Shown here: positions 36,201-47,712 of the stretch, piece by piece
Numbering within the stretch: the stretch's first letter is position 1
Layout of the letters: every line of letters starts with the position of its first letter
Assembly (NCBI RefSeq): GCF_050947875.1
Contig: NW_027460401.1
Coordinates: forward strand, 1,984,001 to 2,048,000
Origin: Dermacentor variabilis
Taxonomy: Eukaryota; Arthropoda; Arachnida; Ixodida; Ixodidae
DNA length: 64,000 nucleotides
Direction: 5' to 3'
Translations under genes and position numbers: made by a program
The notes under the pieces: generated by a model
What the model saw: the letters and a program-made list of their open reading frames with translations, nothing else
Database searches by the model: none
What the model was told of the DNA's origin: nothing

Positions 36201-36707
36201 CGCTATGGAAAATCACGTATAATACCTAACTTTTAAGTAGGCTCTGCATTTCAGGCGGCCAGCTCTGCTTTGCACTACTGTTTCCACTAATCAGTTCGGT
36301 TCGCGCTGCCAGCTCTGCTTTGAGCTACTGTTTCCCGTAAATGGTTGGCGCGGCTCGCTTCGCGCTATGGAAAATCACGTATAATACCTAACTTTTAAGT
36401 AGGCTCGGCATTTCAGGCGGCCAGCTCTGCTTTGCACTACTGTTTCCACTAATCAGTTCGGTTCGCGCTGCCAGCTCTGCTTTGGGCTATTGTTTCCCGT
36501 AAATGGTTGGCGCGGCTCGCTTCGCGCTATGGAAAATCACGTATAATACCTAACTTTCAAGTAGGCTCTGCATTTCGCGCGGCCAGCTCTGCTTTGCGCT
36601 ACTGTTTCCACAAACAGTTCCGTTCGCGCAGCCAGCTCCGCTCTGGGCTACGGTTTCCCGTAAATGGTTGGCGCGGCTCGCTTCGCGCTATGGAAAATCA
36701 CGTATAA
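30281..36707 (+). repeat. Mosaic of overlapping higher-order repeats
   Basis: Several long matches overlap here. 30281-31853 recurs at 31899-33471, offset 1618 (ten monomers), with one seen difference at 31682/33300. Parts of both recur again from about 34124, offset 3883 from the first and 2265 from the second. The segment around 33301-34119, marked by two 'CTTTTAAGTAGG' variants near 33643 and 33805, recurs at about 35889-36707, offset 2588, with the same two variants near 36231 and 36393. Every offset equals a whole number of monomers less one base for each 161-bp unit included. Confidence 0.8.
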
Positions 36708-37643
36708 TACCTAACTTTCAAGTAGGCTCGGCATTTCAGGCGGCCAGCTCTGCTTTGCACTACTGTTTCCACTAATCAGTTCGGTTCGCGCTGCCAGCTC
36801 TGCTTTGAGCTACTGTTTCCCGTAAATGGTTGGCACGGCTCGCTTCGCGCTATGGAAAATCACGTATAATTCCTAACTTTCAAGTAGGCTCTGCATTTCG
36901 CGCGGCCAGCTCTGCTTTGCGCTACTGTTTCCACAAACAGTTCGGTTCGCGCTGCCAGCTCTGCTTCGGGCAACTGTTTCCCGTAAATGGTTGGCGCGGC
37001 TCGCTTCGCGCTATGGAAAATCACGTATAATACCTAACTTTCAAGTAGGCTCTCCATTTCGCGCGGCCAGCTCTGATTTGCGCTACTGTTTCCACTAAAC
37101 AGTTCGGTTCGCGCTGCCAGCTCTGCTTCGGGCAACTGTTTCCCGTAAATGGTTGGCGCGGCTCGCTTCGCGCTATGGAAAATCACGTATAATACCTAAC
37201 TTTCAAGTAGGCTCTCCATTTCGCGCGGCCAGCTCTGATTTGCGCTACTGTTTCCACTAAACAGTTCGGTTCGCGCTGCCAGCTCTGCTTCGGGCAACTG
37301 TTTCCCGTAAATGGTTGGCGCGGCTCGCTTCGCGCTATGGAAAATCACGTATAATACCTAACTTTCAAGTAGGCTCTGCATTTCGCGCGGCCAGCTCTGC
37401 TTTGCGCTACTGTTTCCACAAACAGTTCCGTTCGCGCAGCCAGCTCCGCTCTGGGCTACTGTTTCCCGTAAATGGTTGGCGCGGCTCGCTTCGCGCTATG
37501 GAAAATCACGTATAATACCTAACTTTCAAGTAGGCTCGGCATTTCAGGCGGCCAGCTCTGCTTTGCACTACTGTTTCCACTAATCAGTTCGGTTCGCGCT
37601 GCCAGCTCTGCTTTGAGCTACTGTTTCCCGTAAATGGTTGGCA

Positions 37644-38712
37644 CGGCTCGCTTCGCGCTATGGAAAATCACGTATAATACCTAACTTTCAAGTAGGCTCT
37701 CCATTTCGCGCGGCCAGCTCTGCTTTGCGCTACTGTTTCCACAAACAGTTCGGTTCGCGCTGCCAGCTCTGCTTTGAGCTACTGTTTCCCGTAAATGGTT
37801 GGCACGGCTCGCTTCGCGCTATGGAAAATCACGTATAATTCCTAACTTTCAAGTAGGCTCTGCATTTCGCGCGGCCAGCTCTGATTTGCGCTACTGTTTC
37901 CACTAAACAGTTCGGTTCGCGCTGCCAGCTCTGCTTCGGGCAACTGTTTCCCGTAAATGGTTGGCGCGGCTCGCTTCGCGCTATGGAAAATCACGTATAA
38001 TACCTAACTTTCAAGTAGGCTCTCCATTTCGCGCGGCCAGCTCTGATTTGCGCTACTGTTTCCACTAAACAGTTCGGTTCGCGCTGCCAGCTCTGCTTCG
38101 GGCAACTGTTTCCCGTAAATGGTTGGCGCGGCTCGCTTCGCGCTATGGAAAATCACGTATAATACCTAACTTTCAAGTAGGCTCGGCATTTCAGGCGGCC
38201 AGCTCTGCTTTGCGCTACTGTTTCCACAAACAGTTCCGTTCGCGCAGCCAGCTCCGCTCTGGGCTACTGTTTCCCGTAAATGGTTGGCGCGGCTCGCTTC
38301 GCGCTATGGAAAATCACGTATAATACCTAACTTTCAAGTAGGCTCTCCATTTCGCGCGGCCAGCTCTGCTTTGCGCTACTGTTTCCACAAACAGTTCGGT
38401 TCGCGCTGCCAGCTCTGCTTTGAGCTACTGTTTCCCGTAAATGGTTGGCACGGCTCGCTTCGCGCTATGGAAAATCACGTATAATTCCTAACTTTCAAGT
38501 AGGCTCTGCATTTCGCGCGGCCAGCTCTGATTTGCGCTACTGTTTCCACTAAACAGTTCGGTTCGCGCTGCCAGCTCTGCTTCGGGCAACTGTTTCCCGT
38601 AAATGGTTGGCGCGGCTCGCTTCGCGCTATGGAAAATCACGTATAATACCTAACTTTCAAGTAGGCTCTCCATTTCGCGCGGCCAGCTCTGATTTGCGCT
38701 ACTGTTTCCACT
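37644..38712 (+). repeat. Four-monomer (646-bp) tandem duplication
   Basis: The segment from about 37644 to 38066 recurs from about 38290 to 38712, offset 646 (two 162-bp and two 161-bp units), including the 161-bp unit with AGTTCGGTTCGCGCTG in B1 followed by 'CTTTGAGCTAC'. A related stretch appears again near 39253, offset 969 from the second copy. Confidence 0.65.
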
Positions 38713-41700
38713 AATCAGTTCGGTTCGCGCTGCCAGCTCTGCTTTGAGCTACTGTTTCCCGTAAATGGTTGGCACGGCTCGCTTCGCGCTATGGAAAATC
38801 ACGTATAATTCCTAACTTTCAAGTAGGCTCTGCATTTCGCGCGGCCAGCTCTGCTTTGCGCTACTGTTTCCACAAACAGTTCCGTTCGCGCAGCCAGCTC
38901 CGCTCTGGGCTACTGTTTCCCGTAAATGGTTGGCGCGGCTCGCTTCGCGCTATGGAAAATCACGTATAATACCTAACTTTCAAGTAGGCTCGGCATTTCA
39001 GGCGGCCAGCTCTGCTTTGCACTACTGTTTCCACTAATCAGTTCGGTTCGCGCTGCCAGCTCTGCTTTGAGCTACTGTTTCCCGTAAATGGTTGGCACGG
39101 CTCGCTTCGCGCTATGGAAAATCACGTATAATTCCTAACTTTCAAGTAGGCTCTGCATTTCGCGCGGCCAGCTCTGCTTTGCGCTACTGTTTCCACAAAC
39201 AGTTCCGTTCGCGCAGCCAGCTCCGCTCTGGGCTACTGTTTCCCGTAAATGGTTGGCGCGGCTCGCTTCGCGCTATGGAAAATCACGTATAATTCCTAAC
39301 TTTCAAGTAGGCTCTGCATTTCGCGCGGCCAGCTCTGCTTTGCGCTACTGTTTCCACAAACAGTTCGGTTCGCGCTGCCAGCTCTGCTTTGAGCTACTGT
39401 TTCCCGTAAATGGTTGGCACGGCTCGCTTCGCGCTATGGAAAATCACGTATAATTCCTAACATTCAAGTAGGCTCTCCATTTCGCGCGGCCAGCTCTGAT
39501 TTGCACTACTGTTTCCACTAATCAGTTCGGTTCGCGCTGCCAGCTCTGCTTTGGGCTATTGTTTCCCGTAAATGGTTGGCGCGGCTCGCTTCGCGCTATG
39601 GAAAATCACGTATAATACCTAACTTTCAAGTAAGCTCTGCATTTCGCGCGGCCAGCTCTGCTTTGGGCTACTGTTTCCCGTAAATGGTTGGCGCGGCTCG
39701 CTTCGCGCTATGGAAAATCACGTATAATACCTAACTTTCAAGTAGGCTCTGCATTTCAGGCGGCCAGCTCTGCTTTGCGCTACTGTTTCCACTAATCAGT
39801 TCGGTTCGCGCTGCCAGCTCTGCTTTGGGCTATTGTTTCCCGTAAATGGTTGGCACGGCTCCCTTCACGTTATGGAAAATCACGTATAATACCTAACTTT
39901 CAAGTAGGCTCTGCATTTCGCGCGGCCAGCTCTGCTTTGGGCTACTGTTTCCCGTAAATGGTTGGCGCGGCTCGCTTCGCGCTATGGAAAATCACGTATA
40001 ATACCTAACTTTCAAGTAGGCTCGGCATTTCAGGCGGCCAGCTCTGCTTTGCACTACTGTTTCCACTAATCAGTTCGGTTCGCGCTGCCAGCTCTGCTTT
40101 GGGCTACTGTTTCCCGTAAATGGTTGGCACGGCTCCCTTCACGTTATGGAAAATCACGTATAATACCTAACTTTCAAGTAGGCTCTGCATTTCGCGCGGC
40201 CAGCTCTGCTTTGGGCTACTGTTTCCCGTAAATGGTTGGCGCGGCTCGCTTCGCGCTATGGAAAATCACGTATAATACCTAACTTTCAAGTAGGCTCTGC
40301 ATTTCAGGCGGCCAGCTCTGCTTTGCGCTACTGTTTCCACTAAGCAGTTCGGTTCGCGCTGGCAGCTCTGCTTCGGGCAACTGTTTCCCGTAAATGGTTG
40401 GCACGGCTCGCTTCGCGCTATGGAAAATCACGTATAATTCCTAACTTTCAAGTAGGCTCTCCATTTCGCGCGGCCAGCTCTGATTTGCGCTACTGTTTCC
40501 ACTAAACAGTTCGGTTCGCGCTGCCAGCTCTGCTTCGGGCAACTGTTTCCCGTAAATGGTTGGCGCGGCTCCCTTCGCGTTATGGAAAATCACGTATAAT
40601 TCCTAACTTTCAAGTAGGCTCGGCATTTCAGGCGGCCAGCTCTGCTTTGCACTACTGTTTCCACTAAACAGTTCGGTTCGCGCTGCCAGCACTGCTTTGA
40701 GCTACTGTTTCCCGTAAATGGTTGGCACGGCTCGCTTCGCGCTATGGAAAATCACGTATAATTCCTAACTTTCAAGTAGGCTCTCCATTTCGCGCGGCCA
40801 GCTCTGATTTGCGCTACTGTTTCCACTAAACAGTTCGGTTCGCGCTGCCAGCTCTGCTTCGGGCAACTGTTTCCCGTAAATGGTTGGCGCGGCTCCCTTC
40901 GCGTTATGGAAAATCACGTATAATACCTAACTTTCAAGTAGGCTCGGCATTTCAGGCGGCCAGCTCTGCTTTGCACTACTGTTTCCACTAATCAGTTCGG
41001 TTCGCGCTGCCAGCTCTGCTTTGGGCTACTGTTTCCCGTAAATGGTTGGCGCGGCTCGCTTCGCGCTATGGAAAATCACGTATAATACCTAACTTTCAAG
41101 TAGGCTCTGCATTTCAGGCGGCCAGCTCTGATTTGCGCTACTGTTTCCACTAAACAGTTCGGTTCGCGCTGCCAGCTCTGCTTTGGGCTACTGTTTCCCG
41201 TAAATGGTTGGCACGGCTCGCTTCGCGCTATGGAAAATCACGTATAATTCCTAACTTTCAAGTAGGCTCTCCATTTCGCGCGGCCAGCTCTGATTTGCGC
41301 TACTGTTTCCACTAAACAGTTCGGTTCGCGCTGCCAGCTCTGCTTTGGGCTATTGTTTCCCGTAAATGGTTGGCGCGGCTCGCTTCGCGCTATGGAAAAT
41401 CACGTATAATACCTAACTTTCAAGTAGGCTCTGCATTTCAGGCGGCCAGCTCTGCTTTGCACTACTGTTTCCACTAATCAGTTCGGTTCGCGCTGCCAGC
41501 TCTGCTTTGAGCTACTGTTTCCCGTAAATGGTTGGCACGGCTCCCTTCACGTTATGGAAAATCACGTATAATTCCTAACTTTCAAGTAGGCTCTCCATTT
41601 CGCGCGGCCAGCTCTGATTTGCGCTACTGTTTCCACTAAACAGTTCGGTTCGCGCTGCCAGCTCTGCTTTGGGCTATTGTTTCCCGTAAATGGTTGGCGC

Positions 41701-43083
41701 GGCTCGCTTCGCGCTATGGAAAATCACGTATAATACCTAACTTTCAAGTAGGCTCGGCATTTCAGGCGGCCAGCTCTGATTTGCGCTACTGTTTCCACTA
41801 AACAGTTCGGTTCGCGCTGCCAGCTCTGCTTCGGGCAACTGTTTCCCGTAAATGGTTGGCACGGCTCGCTTCGCGCTATGGAAAATCACGTATAATTCCT
41901 AACTTTCAAGTAAGCTCTGCATTTCGCGCGGCCAGCTCTGCTTTGCGCTACTGTTTCCACAAACAGTTCCGTTCGCGCAGCCAGCTCCGCTCTGGGCTAC
42001 TGTTTCCCGTAAATGGTTGGCGCGGCTCGCTTCGCGCTATGGAAAATCACGTATAATACCTAACTTTCAAGTAGGCTCGGCATTTCAGGCGGCCAGCTCT
42101 GCTTTGCACTACTGTTTCCACTAATCAGTTCGGTTCGCGCTGCCAGCTCTGCTTTGGGCTATTGTTTCCCGTAAATGGTTGGCACGGCTCCCTTCACGTT
42201 ATGGAAAATCACGTATAATTCCTAACTTTCAAGTAAGCTCTGCATTTCGCGCGGCCAGCTCTGCTTTGCGCTACTGTTTCCACAAACAGTTCCGTTCGCG
42301 CAGCCAGCTCCGCTCTGGGCTACTGTTTCCCGCAAATGGTTGGCGCGGCTCGCTTCGCGCTATGGAAAATCACGTATAATACCTAACTTTCAAGTAGGCT
42401 CTGCATTTCAGGCGGCCAGCTCTGCTTTGCGCTACTGTTTCCACTAAGCAGTTCGGTTCGCGCTGGCAGCTCTGCTTCGGGCAACTGTTTCCCGTAAATG
42501 GTTGGCGCGGCTCGCTTCGCGCTATGGAAAATCACGTATAATACCTAACTTTCAAGTAGGCTCTGCATTTCAGGCGGCCAGCTCTGCTTTGCACTACTGT
42601 TTCCACTAATCAGTTCGGTTCGCGCTGCCAGCTCTGCTTTGGGCTATTGTTTCCCGTAAATGGTTGGCGCGGCTCGCTTCGCGCTATGGAAAATCACGTA
42701 TAATACCTAACTTTCAAGTAGGCTCTGCATTTCAGGCGGCCAGCTCTGCTTTGCGCTACTGTTTCCACTAAACAGTTCGGTTCGCGCTGCCAGCTCTGCT
42801 TCGGGCAACTGTTTCCCGTAAATGGTTGGCACGGCTCCCTTCGCGCTATGGAAAATCACGTTTAATACCTAACTTTCAAGTAGGCTCTGCATTTCAGGCG
42901 GCCAGCTCTGCTTTGCACTACTGTTTCCACTAATCAGTTCGGTTCGCGCTGCCAGCTCTGCTTTGGGCTATTGTTTCCCGTAAATGGTTGGCGCGGCTCG
43001 CTTCGCGCTATGGAAAATCACGTATAATACCTAACTTTCAAGTAGGCTCTGCATTTCAGGCGGCCAGCTCTGCTTTGCGCTAC

Positions 43084-44597
43084 TGTTTCCCGTAAATGGT
43101 CGGCGCGGCTCGCTTCGCGCTATGGAAAGTCACGTATATTACGTAACTTTCAAGTAAGCTCTGCATTTCGCGCGGCCAGCTCTGATTTGCGCTACTGTTT
43201 CCACAAACAGTTCCGTTCGCGCAGCCAGCTCCGCTCTGGGCTACTGTTTCCCGTAAATGGTTGGCGCGGCTCGCTTCGCGCTATGGAAAATCACGTATAA
43301 TACCTAACTTTCAAGTAGGCTCTGCATTTCAGGCGGCCAGCTCTGCTTTGCGCTACTGTTTCCACTAAGCAGTTCGGTTCGCGCTGGCAGCTCTGCTTCG
43401 GGCAACTGTTTCCCGTAAATGGTTGGCGCGGCTCGCTTCGCGCTATGGAAAATCACGTATAATACCTAACTTTCAAGTAGGCTCTGCATTTCAGGCGGCC
43501 AGCTCTGCTTTGCACTACTGTTTCCACTAATCAGTTCGGTTCGCGCTGCCAGCTCTGCTTTGGGCTATTGTTTCCCGTAAATGGTTGGCGCGGCTCGCTT
43601 CGCGCTATGGAAAATCACGTATAATACCTAACTTTCAAGTAGGCTCTGCATTTCAGGCGGCCAGCTCTGCTTTGCGCTACTGTTTCCACTAATCAGTTCG
43701 GTTCGCGCTGCCAGCTCTGCTTCGGGCAACTGTTTCCCGTAAATGGTTGGCACGGCTCCCTTCACGCTATGGAAAATCACGTATAATACCTAACTTTCAA
43801 GTAAGCTCTGCATTTCGCGCGGCCAGCTCTGCTTTGAGCTATTGTTTCCCGTAAATGGTTGGCGCGGCTCGCTTCGCGCTATGGAAAATCACGTATAATA
43901 CCTAACTTTCAAGTAGGCTCTGCATTTCAGGCGGCCAGCTCTGCTTTGCGCTACTGTTTCCACTAAACAGTTCGGTTCGCGCGGCCAGCTCTGCTTTGGG
44001 CTATTGTTTCCCGTAAATGGTCGGCGCGGCTCGCTTCGCGCTATGGAAAGTCACGTATATTACGTAACTTTCAAGTAAGCTCTGCATTTCGCGCGGCCAG
44101 CTCTGATTTGCGCTACTGTTTCCACAAACAGTTCCGTTCGCGCAGCCAGCTCCGCTCTGGGCTACTGTTTCCCGTAAATGGTTGGCGCGGCTCGCTTCGC
44201 GCTATGGAAAATCACGTATAATACCTAACTTTCAAGTAGGCTCTGCATTTCAGGCGGCCAGCTCTGCTTTGCGCTACTGTTTCCACTAAGCAGTTCGGTT
44301 CGCGCTGGCAGCTCTGCTTCGGGCAACTGTTTCCCGTAAATGGTTGGCGCGGCTCGCTTCGCGCTATGGAAAATCACGTATAATACCTAACTTTCAAGTA
44401 GGCTCTGCATTTCAGGCGGCCAGCTCTGCTTTGCACTACTGTTTCCACTAATCAGTTCGGTTCGCGCTGCCAGCTCTGCTTTGGGCTATTGTTTCCCGTA
44501 AATGGTTGGCGCGGCTCGCTTCGCGCTATGGAAAATCACGTATAATACCTAACTTTCAAGTAGGCTCTGCATTTCAGGCGGCCAGCTCTGCTTTGCA
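43084..44597 (+). repeat. 921-bp tandem duplication
   Basis: Positions 43084-43676 recur at 44005-44597, offset 921 (five monomers plus a short one, less one base). The shared rare variants are AAATGGTCGG and TATGGAAAGTCACGTATATTACG, found in only these two places together. It ends at 43083/44004 (C against T) and 43677/44598 (G against A). Confidence 0.8.
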
Positions 44598-46618
44598 CTA
44601 CTGTTTCCACTAATCAGTTCGGTTCGCGCTGCCAGCTCTGCTTCGGGCAACTGTTTCCCGTAAATGGTTGGCACGGCTCCCTTCACGCTATGGAAAATCA
44701 CGTATATTACCTAACTTTCAAGTAAGCTCTGCATTTCGCGCGGCCAGCTCTGATTTGCGCTACTGTTTCCACTAAATAGTTCCGTTCGCGCGGCCAGCTC
44801 TGCTTTGGGCTATTGTTTCCCGTAAATGGTTGGCGCGGCTCGCTTCGCGCTATGGAAAATCACGTATAATACCTAACTTTCAAGTAAGCTCTGCATTTCG
44901 CGCGGCCAGCTCTGCTTTGAGCTATTGTTTCCCGTAAATGGTTGGCGCGGCTCGCTTCGCGCTATGGAAAATCACGTATAATACCTAACTTTCAAGTAGG
45001 CTCTGCATTTCAGGCGGCCAGCTCTGCTTTGCACTACTGTTTCCACTAATCAGTTCAGTTCGCGCTGCCAGCTCTGCTTCGGGCAACTGTTTCCCGTAAA
45101 TGGTTGGCACGGCTCCCTTCACGCTATGGAAAATCACGTATATTACCTAACTTTCAAGTAAGCTCGGCATTTCGCGCGGCCAGCTCTGATTTGCGCTACT
45201 GTTTCCACTAAATAGTTCCGTTCGCGCGGCCAGCTCTGCTTTGGGCTATTGTTTCCCGTAAATGGTTGGCGCGGCTCGCTTCGCGCTATGGAAAATCACG
45301 TATAATACCTAACTTTCAAGTAAGCTCTGCATTTCGCGCGGCCAGCTCTGCTTTGAGCTATTGTTTCCCGTAAATGGTTGGCGCGGCTCGCTTCGCGCTA
45401 TGGAAAATCACGTATAATACCTAACTTTCAAGTAGGCTCTGCATTTCAGGCGGCCAGCTCTGCTTTGCACTACTGTTTCCACTAATCAGTTCGGTTCGCG
45501 CTGCCAGCTCTGCTTTGGGCTATTGTTTCCCGTAAATGGTTGGCGCGGCTCGCTTCGCGCTATGGAAAATCACGTATAATACCTAACTTTCAAGTAGGCT
45601 CTGCATTTCAGGCGGCCAGCTCTGCTTTGCACTACTGTTTCCACTAATCAGTTCAGTTCGCGCTGCCAGCTCTGCTTCGGGCAACTGTTTCCCGTAAATG
45701 GTTGGCACGGCTCCCTTCACGCTATGGAAAATCACGTATATTACCTAACTTTCAAGTAAGCTCTGCATTTCGCGCGGCCAGCTCTGATTTGCGCTACTGT
45801 TTCCACTAAATAGTTCCGTTCGCGCGGCCAGCTCTGCTTCGGGCAACTGTTTCCCGTAAATGGTTGGCGCGGCTCGCTTCGCGCTATGGAAAGTCACGTA
45901 TATTACCTAACTTTCAAGTAAGCTCTGCATTTCGCGCGGCCAGCTCTGCTTTGAGCTATTGTTTCCCGTAAATGGTTGGCGCGGCTCGCTTCGCGCTATG
46001 GAAAATCACGTATAATACCTAACTTTCAAGTAGGCTCTGCATTTCAGGCGGCCAGCTCTGCTTTGCGCTACTGTTTCCACTAAACAGTTCGGTTCGCGCG
46101 GCCAGCTCTGCTTTGGGCTATTGTTTCCCGTAAATGGTTGGCGCGGCTCGCTTCGCGCTATGGAAAGTCACGTATATTACCTAACTTTCAAGTAAGCTCT
46201 GCATTTCGCGCGGCCAGCTCTGATTTGCGCTACTGTTTCCACTAAATAGTTCCGTTCGCGCGGCCAGCTCTGCTTTGGGCAATTGTTTCCCGTATATGGT
46301 TGGCGCGGCTCGCTTCGCGCTATGGAAAATCACGTATAATACCTAACTTTCAAGTAAGCTCTGCATTTCGCGCGGCCAGCTCTGCTTTGCGCTACTGTTT
46401 CCACAAACAGTTCCGTTCGCGCAGCCAGCTCCGCTTTGGGCTACTGTTTCCCGTAAATGGTTGGCGCGGCTCGCTTCGCGCTATGGAAAATCACGTATAA
46501 TACCTAACTTTCAAGTAGGCTCTGCATTTCAGGCGGCCAGCTCTGCTTTGCACTACTGTTTCCACTAATCAGTTCGGTTCGCGCTGCCAGCTCTGCTTTG
46601 GGCAATTGTTTCCCGTAT

Positions 46619-47712
46619 ATGGTTGGCGCGGCTCGCTTCGCGCTATGGAAAATCACGTATAATACCTAACTTTCAAGTAAGCTCTGCATTTCGCGCGGCC
46701 AGCTCTGCTTTGAGCTATTGTTTCCCGTAAATGGTTGGCGCGGCTCGCTTCGCGCTATGGAAAATCACGTATAATACCTAACTTTGAAGTAGGCTCTGCA
46801 TTTCAGGCGGCCAGCTCTGCTTTGCGCTACTGTTTCCACTAAACAGTTCGGTTCGCGCGGCCAGCTCTGCTTTGGGCTATTGTTTCCCGTAAATGGTTGG
46901 CGCGGCTCGCTTCGCGCTATGGAAAGTCACGTATATTACCTAACTTTCAAGTAAGCTCTGCATTTCGCGCGGCCAGCTCTGATTTGCGCTACTGTTTCCA
47001 CTAAATAGTTCCGTTCGCGCGGCCAGCTCTGCTTTGGGCTATTGTTTCCCGTAAATGGTTGGCGCGGCTCGCTTCGCGCTATGGAAAATCACGTATAATA
47101 CCTAACTTTCAAGTAGGCTCTGCATTTCAGGCGGCCAGCTCTGATTTGCGCTACTGTTTCCACTAAACAGTTCGGTTCGAGCGGCCAGCTCTGCTTTGGG
47201 CTATTGTTTCCCGTAAATGGTTGGCGCGGCTCGCTTCGCGCTATGGAAAATCACGTATAATACCTAACTTTCAAGTAAGCTCTGCATTTCGCGCGGCCAG
47301 CTCTGCTTTGAGCTATTGTTTCCCGTAAATGGTTGGCGCGGCTCGCTTCGCGCTATGGAAAATCACGTATAATACCTAACTTTCAAGTAGGCTCTGCATT
47401 TCAGGCGGCCAGCTCTGCTTTGCGCTACTGTTTCCACTAAACAGTTCGGTTCGCGCGGCCAGCTCTGCTTTGGGCTATTGTTTCCCGTAAATGGTTGGCG
47501 CGGCTCGCTTCGCGCTATGGAAAGTCACGTATATTACCTAACTTTCAAGTAAGCTCTGCATTTCGCGCGGCCAGCTCTGATTTGCGCTACTGTTTCCACT
47601 AAATAGTTCCGTTCGCGCGGCCAGCTCTGCTTTGGGCTATTGTTTCCCGTAAATGGTTGGCGCGGCTCGCTTCGCGCTATGGAAAATCACGTATAATACC
47701 TAACTTTCAAGT
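46619..47712 (+). repeat. 598-bp tandem duplication
   Basis: Positions 46619-47114 recur at 47217-47712, offset 598 (three 162-bp units plus one 112-bp unit). The variant 'GGAAAGTCACGTATATTACC' is present in both. One internal difference is visible near 46785 (TTTGAAGT against TTTCAAGT). A 598-bp spacing also links the 'CAGTTCAGTTCG' variants at 45051 and 45649. Confidence 0.75.
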
